Shown one piece after another: positions 1-8,868 of a DNA stretch of 26,173 nt. Each line of letters begins with the position of its first letter. Positions within the stretch are counted from its first letter, which is position 1. The stretch is from a bacterium (GTDB taxonomy: Bacteria > Zhuqueibacterota > QNDG01 > JAFGCO01). The stretch is taken from NCBI GenBank assembly GCA_016932575.1, contig JAFGCO010000062.1:1-26173 (forward strand). The letters are read 5' to 3'. The position numbers were made by a program, and so were the translations under genes. A model generated the notes under the pieces. The model was not told the DNA's origin, ran no database searches, and worked only from the letters and a program-made list of their open reading frames with translations.

Positions 1-1323
1 GTCAAGGTCCGCCGCGTAAACGGATGCAGCACCGTCGGCCTGTGAGGTAATCACTTTTTCTTCGGAAAAATTTCCTGATCCGTCATTCTCATACCACGCG
101 ATTTTGTCATCTTCTGCGGAAGCGGAAAACGCATCGGGATCACCGTCACCATCCAAATCGGCAGCACTGACAACCTGTGCACCACGGGCTTCCGGGTTGA
201 TGAGTCTTGGTTCAGAAATATTGTGGGTTGGAAGAATATAGAATATACAACCGAAAACAACACTGGCAAGAGACAAGAAAATGCTTAAGGGTTTTTTACC
301 AAAGTGTTTTTTCAGTAAAGTACTGAGGAAAACCCCTCCCATCATACCCAGGGTTCCGATTGTCAGGAATACAGTTGTATGATCAAAGTCGAGAACCAGC
401 GGGCCAAGAGTCCAGCGAAACATAATGTTGCTGCCATTACAGTAAACATAATCAAAGAAAAATTTTGTTGTGCCGTTCCGCATGACATTATGCGTAACCC
501 AGAATATGCAAGCAATGAATAAAATAATCCAGGGTGTGTTTCTCCGAACGTCTTTCAGATCTTCTCCGAACGAACTTTTCTGATTTTCAGGAGGTTTGAC
601 CCGTTCCCGGGTGGTCAGAAATGTAATCAACAGAAGAATAATAGCAATCGCCCCAAAAACGCCCATTGTCACCTGATAGCCCAGAGCCTGACTATATCCC
701 AATTCTGCGTTGTATCCCGGATGAGACGGATTTGATCCGAAGAATCTCGCCAGGGGAATGGTAAAGGTGGTAATTAACATTGCGCCTACAAAGGCAAAAA
801 AGAAACGATACTGAGACAGTGTTGTTCGTTCTTTTGGATTCGGTGTCATCACTGCCATCATGGATGAATAGGGAATGTTGATGGCAGTGTAAGCCATTGT
901 CGCCAGAATATAAGTCACATATGCATACACCACTTTCATGTTCTGGTTTAATTCAGGAGTAATGAACATCGCACATGCGAGTATCCCATAGGGAACAGCC
1001 ATCCATAAAAGGTATGGCCGGAATTTACCCCAGCGGGTATTGGTACGATCTGCAATCATTCCCATGATGGGATCGTTAATCATATCCCAGACACGGGTGA
1101 TTAAAAACATAAAGCTGGCCACTTTTAAATCAATTCCGAATATGTCCGTATAAAATATGGTAAGAAAAAAGCTCCATGCCTGATACAGGATATTGGATGC
1201 TGTATCTCCCAGTCCGTATCCGACTTTTTCGATGACAGATAATTGTCCGCCCCCTTCATTAAAAGATGCTTTTCGGGTATCAGATGTAACATCTTTCGAA
1301 GTTGAGTTGATATTTGACCTCAT
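1..1323 (-). CDS. GPH-family (MFS) sugar:cation symporter with FG-GAP-like insert, partial
   Basis: Open from ATG at 1323 to the window edge (441 codons, no stop), so the C-terminus is missing. The glycoside-pentoside-hexuronide symporter fold is visible: an N-terminal YGLGDTASN motif (about 36-44), the cytoplasmic loop 2-3 motif DRTNTRWGKFRP (92-103), and hydrophobic segments at about 45-62, 68-88, 103-122, 131-152, 172-192, 216-237, 264-282, 316-336 and 345-364, i.e. TM1-9. After TM9, instead of a short loop, residues 370-441 read as FG-GAP/VCBS-like repeat: DLDGDGDPD at 389-397, then KIAWYENDGSG, and a second copy begins with AADLD at the edge. By topology this loop faces outward. A ribosome binding site AAGGAG lies 11 bases before the ATG. 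It is divergent from the pectinase genes and likely imports their sugar products; the substrate is inferred from context only. Confidence 0.85.
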   Translation of the reverse strand, partial: MRSNINSTSKDVTSDTRKASFNEGGGQLSVIEKVGYGLGDTASNILYQAWSFFLTIFYTDIFGIDLKVASFMFLITRVWDMINDPIMGMIADRTNTRWGKFRPYLLWMAVPYGILACAMFITPELNQNMKVVYAYVTYILATMAYTAINIPYSSMMAVMTPNPKERTTLSQYRFFFAFVGAMLITTFTIPLARFFGSNPSHPGYNAELGYSQALGYQVTMGVFGAIAIILLLITFLTTRERVKPPENQKSSFGEDLKDVRRNTPWIILFIACIFWVTHNVMRNGTTKFFFDYVYCNGSNIMFRWTLGPLVLDFDHTTVFLTIGTLGMMGGVFLSTLLKKHFGKKPLSIFLSLASVVFGCIFYILPTHNISEPRLINPEARGAQVVSAADLDGDGDPDAFSASAEDDKIAWYENDGSGNFSEEKVITSQADGAASVYAADLD

Positions 1324-1598
1324 TGTGGTTTATTCTCCTTGAGAGCATTTGAGATAAAAATTTAATGACTATTATTATAATAATCAAGCCTTTGATTTAA
1401 AAGTCGTCAATATCACGGTCTGTTCAAGATGGGATACCGGAAAAAGTATGATGATATGATCACAATTTAAAGGCCGGTCAATGATATTGATCCGGGAGAT
1501 TCTATGTGTTTCATTTGAAAAGGGTTGAATTCCATTATCTCAATGATTATTTTATTCTGATAATCAAATTTTTATAAATTCACTATTCGGAGCCAGTC
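1324..1598. promoter_or_regulatory. Divergent intergenic region between symporter and GH28 genes
   Basis: No gene is seen here. It must hold the promoters of both divergent genes. On the plus strand TTGAAT (1525-1530) and TATTTT (1548-1553) are 17 bases apart and are a possible promoter for the GH28 gene. On the minus strand a TATAAT lies at 1379-1374 without a good -35 partner. A perfect 14-bp palindrome, ATTATTATAATAAT, covers 1371-1384, and GATTAT/ATAATC arms spaced by nine bases lie at 1545-1565. Either could bind a shared regulator, but both are AT-rich and could arise by chance. Confidence 0.3.
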
Positions 1599-2852
1599 AT
1601 GACAGATAAATACAGGATGATTGTACTGATGATTCTGTTCATGAACATTGGCACACTTATCATTGCTCAACCATGGCAGCGATACATGATTACAGACTAT
1701 GGAGCTGTCGGTGATGGAAAAACTTTGAATACAGAAGCGATTCAATCTGCGATTGACCGGTGTGCCTCTGAAGGCGGTGGAATTCTTGTTGTCCCTGAAG
1801 GCATATTCTTGAGCGGGGCTGTCTTTTTTAAACAAGGCGTCCATCTTCATGTGGAGAAAGGCGGGGTTTTAAAAGGCACGGTCAATCCGGATGATTATCC
1901 TCAGGTGGAAACCCGATGGGAGGGCATTGAAGGCCGTTGGACGTCGGCTTTTATCAATGCTTTTAATCTGAATGAAGTGACATTCACCGGAGAGGGAATG
2001 ATCGATGGTTCCGGCGATGCGTGGATGGCCCGTTATCCCAGAGGAACGAAGGAACTCCATATCGGGCGACCGAGACTGATTGCTCTCCAGAATTGTAAAA
2101 ACATAACGGTTTCAGGCCTTATTTTGAAAAATCAGGCATGCTGGTGTTTATTTGTTCTTTATTCCGAGGATGTGCTGATAAAAGATCTGATCATTCGTGC
2201 AGATCACAATATTATTATGTCCGACGGCATTGATATCGATTCCAGCCGGCGTATTCGTATTACCCATTGCGATATTGATGTCAATGATGATTGTATTGCC
2301 ATTAAATCCGGCAGGGATGAAGATGGGCGAAGAGTCAATCGTCCGGCTGAAGATATCATTGTCGAACAGTGCCGTTTCCGCTATGGGCATGGAGGTGTGT
2401 CAATGGGAAGTGAAATGTCCGGAGGAATTCGCAACGTGGAAATTCGGGACTGTATTATTGAGGAGGACAACTGGGCTCCCATTCGATTTAAATCCCAGCC
2501 GAGTCGCGGCGGTGTGGTTGAGAATATTACCTATCGGGATATTCAGCTGAAAAATACACGAAAGGCATTCGAGTTTAACATGGCCTGGCGCATGCGACCG
2601 CCGTTGAAACCGCCCTCAGATCCGTTGCCTGTTGTCCGCAATGTCAGCATTATTAATGTATCGGGTACTGTTCAGTCTGTGGGTGATATGCACGGATTGA
2701 AAGACAGTCCGATCCGAAAAGTGACATTTGAAAACTGTCATATTGCAGCTCAGAAGGGTTTTCTTCTTGAGTACGTCGAAGATATTGACTTATCGGGTCT
2801 GACATTGCATGTTGAAGAAGGCGAAGCCATTATGATTAAAAATATTCAATAA
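1599..2852 (+). CDS. Secreted glycoside hydrolase family 28 (polygalacturonase-like)
   Basis: A right-handed parallel beta-helix enzyme predicted to hydrolyse galacturonosyl linkages in pectin. Residues 1-23 form a signal peptide with probable cleavage at IIA|Q. The N-terminal ITDYGAVGDGKT motif (31-42) is typical of GH28 and related pectinases. All four GH28 active-site signatures are present: SDGID (208-212), NDD (229-231), GHG (263-265) and RFK (296-298), so the predicted acids are D209, D230 and D231, with H264, R296 and K298 in support. The length (417 aa) is normal. GGAG at 1589-1592, six bases upstream, supports the ATG at 1599. It is the first gene of the plus-strand run, followed 76 bases later by the CBM9-like/PKD gene. 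Whether it is endo- or exo-acting, and whether it prefers homogalacturonan or rhamnogalacturonan, cannot be read from sequence. Confidence 0.92.
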   Translation: MTDKYRMIVLMILFMNIGTLIIAQPWQRYMITDYGAVGDGKTLNTEAIQSAIDRCASEGGGILVVPEGIFLSGAVFFKQGVHLHVEKGGVLKGTVNPDDYPQVETRWEGIEGRWTSAFINAFNLNEVTFTGEGMIDGSGDAWMARYPRGTKELHIGRPRLIALQNCKNITVSGLILKNQACWCLFVLYSEDVLIKDLIIRADHNIIMSDGIDIDSSRRIRITHCDIDVNDDCIAIKSGRDEDGRRVNRPAEDIIVEQCRFRYGHGGVSMGSEMSGGIRNVEIRDCIIEEDNWAPIRFKSQPSRGGVVENITYRDIQLKNTRKAFEFNMAWRMRPPLKPPSDPLPVVRNVSIINVSGTVQSVGDMHGLKDSPIRKVTFENCHIAAQKGFLLEYVEDIDLSGLTLHVEEGEAIMIKNIQ

Positions 2853-2928
2853 AATCAGACTGCTGGTATGCCCTGTTATTATACCGCCAGTGAATTCTGA
2901 AAATCCGGACAATTTAAAAGGATAAAAC

Positions 2929-4056
2929 ATGAAATATTATCCGTCAATAGGTCTTTTATTCATACTGTTTCTCTGGAGCCCTGCTTTCACACTTGAACGG
3001 CCGGACAAAACCTTTAAAATTTTTCAATTTCCCGCGCAAATGATTCCGCGCATCGATGGTGATGCAAGTGACTGGGATTGTGTCCCTGATGCATATAAAA
3101 TCCGAACAGATCAGCTTGTTGATGATGAGGGGCATCATGAGAAACCGAATCCGGAATCTTTGGATATCTGTGTCCGTGTGGGTTGGGTTCGTGGCTTCAC
3201 CCGCCTCTATTTTCTCTATGAAGCCTTTGATGATTACTGGGACTTTTCTTTGCCGGATCTTCATAATGATACCTTTGAGCTGGTTGTGGACGGTGATGCT
3301 TCAGGAGGCCCTCTCATAGATTGGGAGCATCATAAAATATGGACATCTCAGGAAGTAGGTATAAGCCGTGCCGCTGACGACAAGAGAATCCGGCTCTCAG
3401 ATGCAAACTGGGCAATTCATGGTGTGCATGCACAAAATTATCATATTTTCACACCGGCTGAAGGGAAGGTATGGACCCTGGTCTGGGGAGTTCAGCCATG
3501 GATCAAGGAGCTGCCCTTTGCTAACGCGGTTTGTGATTATCATTTTAAACCGGGGGAATCCGGGAAACTGGTTCTTGAGTTCTGGATCACACCATTTGAT
3601 TATGCCGGTCCGGAAGGGCCTTGCAGGGCTGTTCAGTCTGTGCTCGAGGAAAATAAAATTATCGGATTGTCTTTTGCGGTACTCGATTATGATGATGTTC
3701 TCGGCAGTCAAAAAGATGGATTCTGGAATCTCTCAAGAGAGCATAAAATGTATGGTAATGCGTCTTACCTGTGCGCCTTCCAGCTGATGCCGTTTGAACC
3801 TGGTTTTAATCAGTCAATCCGGGCAGACTGGTCTTTCAGAGTCATCGATATGAATTGTCGCAGCGTGGCATTTCAGGATCATTCGATCGGAAAGATCACG
3901 TCCTGGGAATGGGACTTTGGAGACGGCACCACCTCCAAGGAACAGCACCCTATCCATATTTATCAAAAAGCGGGAACCTATACAGTTATTCTGAATGTGA
4001 AAGGTCCAGGCGGAAGCTCACGTTTGTCCAAAGTATGGGAGATCACTGTAAAATAA
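2929..4056 (+). CDS. Secreted CBM9-like (DOMON-type) binding protein with C-terminal PKD domain
   Basis: 375 residues with a hydrophobic signal peptide at 1-20. The N-terminal domain opens with IPRIDGDASDWD (39-50), the usual entry strand of CBM9-like/DUF1083 sugar-binding domains, and continues through about residue 295 with YFLYEAFDDYW and NDTFELVVDGD segments typical of the fold. The last 50 residues form a PKD domain: WEWDFGDGTTS from 326 and a YQKAGTYTVILNV strand. I see no glycosidase catalytic signature, so binding or tethering of pectic chains, or a scaffold role, is inferred. AAAGGA at 2917-2922 is a good ribosome binding site. It is sandwiched between two GH28 genes and probably co-transcribed with them (gap to the next gene about 50 bases). 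The family assignment of the N-terminal domain is from motif memory, not a search. Confidence 0.7.
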   Translation: MKYYPSIGLLFILFLWSPAFTLERPDKTFKIFQFPAQMIPRIDGDASDWDCVPDAYKIRTDQLVDDEGHHEKPNPESLDICVRVGWVRGFTRLYFLYEAFDDYWDFSLPDLHNDTFELVVDGDASGGPLIDWEHHKIWTSQEVGISRAADDKRIRLSDANWAIHGVHAQNYHIFTPAEGKVWTLVWGVQPWIKELPFANAVCDYHFKPGESGKLVLEFWITPFDYAGPEGPCRAVQSVLEENKIIGLSFAVLDYDDVLGSQKDGFWNLSREHKMYGNASYLCAFQLMPFEPGFNQSIRADWSFRVIDMNCRSVAFQDHSIGKITSWEWDFGDGTTSKEQHPIHIYQKAGTYTVILNVKGPGGSSRLSKVWEITVK

Positions 4057-4108
4057 AAAACAAGAACACGCCTTATTAAATATCACCTCATAAGAAAGGA
4101 TTATCGGC

Positions 4109-5647
4109 ATGATTGTAAACAGGCACATTCAAAAATTAATTCCTGTTTTACTGTTTTTGATCGCAGGAATACGAATTTTTGCCTCTGACTATAATGTAAA
4201 AAACTATGGCGCTGTCGGAGACGGAAAAACGATTGACTCGCCTGCCATTAACAGAGCCATCAATGCGGCAGCAGAAGCGGGAGGCGGTACGGTTTATTTT
4301 CCTGCAGGCACGTATTTGAGTTTTTCAATACGGCTGAAAAGTCATATCGGATTATATCTGGATCATGGCGCGGTAATCCTGGCCGCAAATCACGAGGAAT
4401 ATGAGGGCGGTTATGATCCGGCAGAACCGAACGAATGGGACAGGTATCAGGATCACGGACACAGCCATTGGCACAACAGTTTAATCTGGGGTGAAGGTTT
4501 GGATGATATCTCAATTTCAGGTTCAGGCAGGATTTTCGGTCAGGGACTTCAGCGCTGGGATACGGACGAAGTCGGTGCAGGAAACAAAGCAATAGCACTG
4601 AAGCATTGCCGCAATGTAACGATCAGGGATATCACCATGCAGACATGCGGGCATTTCTGTATTTTACCTACAGGTGTGGATAACTTTACCATTGATAATC
4701 TCAGGATCGATACCAACCGGGATGCAATCAATGTGGACTGCTGCAGAAATGTGACCATTTCCAATTGTCTGATCAATACACACAATGATGATGCCATTGT
4801 ACTGAAAAGCTCTTATGCTTTGGGGTTTGCGCGAGTGACTGAAAATGTTACGATCACCAATTGTCTTGTGAGCGGTTATGATGAGAATACCCTGCTGGAC
4901 GGCACATTTCAAACAAAAGATGATCGGGTACCCGACCACGGCGGGACGACCGGCCGCATCAAATTCGGCACAGAATCGAATGGCGGATTCAGAAACATTA
5001 CAATTTCAAATTGTACATTTGAGCACTGCCGCGGTCTTGCGCTGGAAACTGTGGATGGCGGAATTCTCGAAGACGTGACCATATCCAATATAACCATGCA
5101 TGATATCACCAATTCACCCATTTTTCTCAGGCTGGGGCGGCGTATGCGTGCCCCGGAGAGTACGGCAATCGGTAAAATGCGCCGTATCAATATCAGCAAC
5201 GTGGTTATAAACAATGCAAATCCCGAATCCGCCTCGTTAATTGTGGGTATTCCGGGTCATGACATTGAAGATATCAAGCTGAGCCATATCCAGATCCTGG
5301 TAAAAGGAGGCGCACCAAAAGAATATGTTGATATTCAGGTTCCCGAATTGGAAGAGGGATATCCTGATCCGCGGTTTTTTGGAAAAATACCGGCATACGG
5401 TTTTTTTATCCGGCATGCGGATGGTATTGAGTTCAGTGATGTGAAAGTGAAATTTATGGATACGGACTTTAGGCCGGCGTTTGTGCTGGAGGATGTGAAG
5501 AATGCGGCATTCAATTGTGTGAAGGCTCAAAAGGTGAAAGACGTGCCCGCATTCATATTAAAGGATGTCAGGGATTTCACTTTAAACCAGTGTGAAGACA
5601 TAGAGGACCTTACAATTACAAATACGAATAAGCAGGAGATATATTGA
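4109..5647 (+). CDS. Secreted GH28-like beta-helix protein with atypical active site
   Basis: 512 residues with a signal peptide of about 25 residues (cleavage IFA|S) and the GH28 entry motif VKNYGAVGDGKTID. Two of the GH28 acid motifs are clear: TNRDAIN (202-208, D205) and NDD (226-228). The position of the canonical GHG is occupied by GRIKFGTES (282-290), with no histidine, and the RxK strand by RGLALETVDGG (308-318). Such sequences form a divergent GH28 group, so hydrolase activity on a rhamnogalacturonan- or galacturonide-type substrate is likely, but specificity is open. Repeated N[VI]TI[ST]NC turns are the beta-helix rungs. AAAGGA at 4095-4100 supports the ATG at 4109. It is only distantly like the upstream GH28, so this is not a recent tandem duplication. 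The gene ends 119 bases before the GH2 gene. Confidence 0.82.
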   Translation: MIVNRHIQKLIPVLLFLIAGIRIFASDYNVKNYGAVGDGKTIDSPAINRAINAAAEAGGGTVYFPAGTYLSFSIRLKSHIGLYLDHGAVILAANHEEYEGGYDPAEPNEWDRYQDHGHSHWHNSLIWGEGLDDISISGSGRIFGQGLQRWDTDEVGAGNKAIALKHCRNVTIRDITMQTCGHFCILPTGVDNFTIDNLRIDTNRDAINVDCCRNVTISNCLINTHNDDAIVLKSSYALGFARVTENVTITNCLVSGYDENTLLDGTFQTKDDRVPDHGGTTGRIKFGTESNGGFRNITISNCTFEHCRGLALETVDGGILEDVTISNITMHDITNSPIFLRLGRRMRAPESTAIGKMRRINISNVVINNANPESASLIVGIPGHDIEDIKLSHIQILVKGGAPKEYVDIQVPELEEGYPDPRFFGKIPAYGFFIRHADGIEFSDVKVKFMDTDFRPAFVLEDVKNAAFNCVKAQKVKDVPAFILKDVRDFTLNQCEDIEDLTITNTNKQEIY

Positions 5648-5766
5648 TTTTGAGCTTAAATGAAATATTATTTGTAATAACAGATGAGGAAAAAATTGGG
5701 AGAGTTCTTGGGTCGTAGAGTCGAAAGAGTCAAGAAACAGGAATCAAAAAATAAGACAAGGTAACA

Positions 5767-8751
5767 ATGAAACCGAATGATAAAAATCGCGTAATTCAGA
5801 ACTGTCTCCATTTAACGGCTATTTTTATCCTGATCGCGTATGTATCTGTTTACGCTCGTATCAAATACAATTTCAATCCCGGATGGCTGGTATTTGTGGG
5901 TGATACGATTGGCATTGAGTCAGTCGATTATAATGATTCCGGCTGGCAATCAATAACACTTCCTCATGCCTGGAATGAGAATGAGGCATTTAAACTGGAT
6001 ATTCACGACCTTTCCACAGGCATCGCCTGGTACCGTAAACATTTCAAGATTTCAAAGGCTTTCTGCGGAAAAAAAGTGTTCATTGAATTTGAAGGTGTGC
6101 GCCAGGCCGGTGAAATATTCGTCAATGGTGAATTTGTCGGATTGCATGAAAATGGCGTGATGGCATTCGGATATGATATCACAGACAAAGTTAAATTTTA
6201 TCCGGCAGAAAATGTCATTGCAGTACGCACAGACAATTCCTGGGACTATTGTGAGAGATCAACCGGCACACGGTATCAATGGCATAATGACAACTTCAAT
6301 GCCAATTATGGCGGCATTCCGAAAAATACCTGGCTGTATATTATGGATAAACTGTATCAGACCCTGCCATTGTACAGTGATCTTGGCACGACGGGTCAGT
6401 ATATCTATGCAGAAAACATTGATATTAAAAACCGGTCTGCCGAAATCACGGCTGAAACACAGGTGAAAAATGAGTATCCAACCTCAGTAATATGTCAATA
6501 TATCGTGCATATCGAAGATATGAACAGCAGGCGTATTAAAACAATTGATGGTGGCAAGCGAAAGATTGCACCGGGAGAAACCCGAATCTTAAGGGCAGGT
6601 GCATCTGTGGATTCGCTTCACTTCTGGAGCTGGGGATACGGTTATCTTTACACTGTTACAACGATTCTTCAGGCGGATGGAGAGATAATCGATATTGTAA
6701 AGACCCGTACCGGTTTCCGTAAGACAGCGTTTGCCGATGGAATGATCAAATTGAATGACAGGATTTTACTGGTGAAAGGATATGCGCAACGGACCAGCAA
6801 TGAGTGGCCCGCTGTCGGCATGTCTGTACCGCCGTGGATGAGCGATTTCAGCAATCGCATGATTGTCAGCAGCCATGGAAATCTGGTCCGCTGGATGCAT
6901 GTCACACCCTGGAAACAGGATGTGGAATCGTGTGACCGCGTGGGGCTTATACAGGCCATGCCGGCCGGCGATGCAGAGAAAGACAGTCAGGGCAGGCAGT
7001 GGGAGCAACGGATCGAGCTGATGCGAGATGCAATCATCTACAATCGCAATCATCCCAGCATACTCTTTTATGAAGCAGGCAATAAAACGATAAGTGAAGG
7101 CCATATGCAGGAAATGAAAAATATCCGTGATCAGTACGATCCTGATGGCGGGCGCGCCATAGGCTCACGCGAAATGTTAGACAGCCGGATTGCCGAGTAC
7201 GGGGGTGAAATGCTTTATGTCAACAAGAGCAGCACAATCCCAATGTGGGCCATGGAGTATATGCGTGATGAAGGCCTGCGAAAATACTGGGATGAATATT
7301 CCCCGCCTTTTCATGAGGATGGGGAGGGGCCGCTTTACAAAGGCAGAGACGCCAGCGAGTATAACCGCAATCAGGATTCATTTGCAAAAGAATGTATTGC
7401 ACGCTGGTACGATTTCTGGCGGGAACGTCCGGGTACCGGACGATTTGTGAATTCGGGCGGTGTCAAGATTATCTTTTCAGACACCAATACTCATTTTCGA
7501 GGTGCTGAAAATTATCGGCGAAGCGGTGTGGTTGATGCTTTGCGTATTCCCAAAGACGCATATTTTACCCATCAGGTTCTGTGGAACGGCTGGCTGGAAA
7601 CTGAAAAAAACAGCAGTTACATCATTGGGCACTGGAACTACGCTGAGGGTGTGATTAAAAATGTGTACGTTGTATCCACAGGCGAGAAAGTGGAATTGTT
7701 TGTCAATAATGAGTCTCGGGGGTTTGGTGAACGGGATTATCATTTTTTACATACATTTAAAGATGTCGAATGGGAAGCAGGCACGCTGAAAGCGGTAAGC
7801 TATGACGCATCGAATCGTGTCTTATGTCAGACAGAAAAAAGGACTTCAGGTCGACCAGAAGGAATCAAACTGACGCTTCATACCCATCCTGAAGGATTCA
7901 GAGCTGACGGTGCAGATTTGGCCCTTGTCGATGTGGAGGTAGTTGACGCCGATGGTTGCCGTTGCCCGACCTCGAATGCGATGATCGACTTCGAGCTTAA
8001 CGGGCCGGCAGAGTGGCGCGGCGGTATTGCAAAGGGTTCGGATAATTATATCCTTTCAAAAAGCCTGCCGGTTGAATGCGGGATCAATCGTGTTATTCTC
8101 CGGTCGGTTCCTGAAGAGGGGCAAATCAGTTTGACGGCCAGATCTGATGGACTTAAATGCGGCGTAATGAAATTAGAATCGCATTCAGTAAAAATGACCG
8201 AAGGACTTTCGCTTGATATTCCGGATACGGGGTTGCCCTCATTTTTAGAATATGGGCCGACGCCTGATACACAGGAGATAAAAACAACCCGTCGCTCTGT
8301 TAAAATTGTCAATGCCATTGCAGGGAGCAATCAAAATGATGCCATCTTTAGTTATGACGGCAATCAGGTAACCCGCTGGACCAATGCCGGGGATTGCTCA
8401 AAAGCCTGGATCATGTATGAATTTGAAAAAGAAACCCGGATCAATCAGATCGCAATTAAATTAAGCGGATGGCGAACCAGACGTTACCCTGTTGTTGTCA
8501 AAGCCGGAGATAAAGCGGTGTTCACCGGATTGACCAAACGGAATCTTGGTTATTTTTATATCCTGTTTGAACCTCTCAAGGCGGACCATATTTCAATCCG
8601 GCTTTTAGGAGAAAGAGAATACAAAGAAATGTTTGATTTCAATGAGATCACAAGCCACCTGGACAAGGAGACACAGAGTGATCAACAGGTCAGGAATGTC
8701 GAGAAGCTGAACATTGTCGATGTTGAGGTGTTTTTTAAGCAGGATCAATGA
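5767..8751 (+). CDS. Secreted glycoside hydrolase family 2 enzyme with C-terminal F5/8C-like domain
   Basis: 994 residues with a signal peptide ending near VYA (28-30). Domain order: GH2 jelly-roll sugar-binding domain (about 35-195, with WYRKHF and FEGVRQAGEIFVNG), Ig-like domain (about 210-320), TIM barrel (about 325-615), a DUF4982-like/Ig-like region (about 640-800), and a C-terminal discoidin-like F5/8C module (about 840-950, with FSYDGNQVTRWTNAG). The family acid/base strand reads NHPSILFYEAGNK: the position that is Glu in classical GH2 (GNE) is Lys440. The likely nucleophile is E497 in WAMEYM. Galactosidase-type activity is the usual annotation; the real linkage is unknown. AAGG five bases upstream fits the ATG. 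Context points to side-chain trimming of pectin. Confidence 0.83.
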   Translation: MKPNDKNRVIQNCLHLTAIFILIAYVSVYARIKYNFNPGWLVFVGDTIGIESVDYNDSGWQSITLPHAWNENEAFKLDIHDLSTGIAWYRKHFKISKAFCGKKVFIEFEGVRQAGEIFVNGEFVGLHENGVMAFGYDITDKVKFYPAENVIAVRTDNSWDYCERSTGTRYQWHNDNFNANYGGIPKNTWLYIMDKLYQTLPLYSDLGTTGQYIYAENIDIKNRSAEITAETQVKNEYPTSVICQYIVHIEDMNSRRIKTIDGGKRKIAPGETRILRAGASVDSLHFWSWGYGYLYTVTTILQADGEIIDIVKTRTGFRKTAFADGMIKLNDRILLVKGYAQRTSNEWPAVGMSVPPWMSDFSNRMIVSSHGNLVRWMHVTPWKQDVESCDRVGLIQAMPAGDAEKDSQGRQWEQRIELMRDAIIYNRNHPSILFYEAGNKTISEGHMQEMKNIRDQYDPDGGRAIGSREMLDSRIAEYGGEMLYVNKSSTIPMWAMEYMRDEGLRKYWDEYSPPFHEDGEGPLYKGRDASEYNRNQDSFAKECIARWYDFWRERPGTGRFVNSGGVKIIFSDTNTHFRGAENYRRSGVVDALRIPKDAYFTHQVLWNGWLETEKNSSYIIGHWNYAEGVIKNVYVVSTGEKVELFVNNESRGFGERDYHFLHTFKDVEWEAGTLKAVSYDASNRVLCQTEKRTSGRPEGIKLTLHTHPEGFRADGADLALVDVEVVDADGCRCPTSNAMIDFELNGPAEWRGGIAKGSDNYILSKSLPVECGINRVILRSVPEEGQISLTARSDGLKCGVMKLESHSVKMTEGLSLDIPDTGLPSFLEYGPTPDTQEIKTTRRSVKIVNAIAGSNQNDAIFSYDGNQVTRWTNAGDCSKAWIMYEFEKETRINQIAIKLSGWRTRRYPVVVKAGDKAVFTGLTKRNLGYFYILFEPLKADHISIRLLGEREYKEMFDFNEITSHLDKETQSDQQVRNVEKLNIVDVEVFFKQDQ

Positions 8752-8868
8752 TTCGGAAAATTATGGGCACTCATTATATCGATATCGTTCGATTCATTTA
8801 ATCGTCCGGATGTGTAACTCAGGGCAATTCGCGGGGACAGGTTCTAAATATCTGACAAGGATTCCGAT

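Noticed and set aside
2197-2550. 117-codon frame inside the first GH28 gene
   Set aside because: It overlaps the GH28 catalytic core in another frame and has no start signal.
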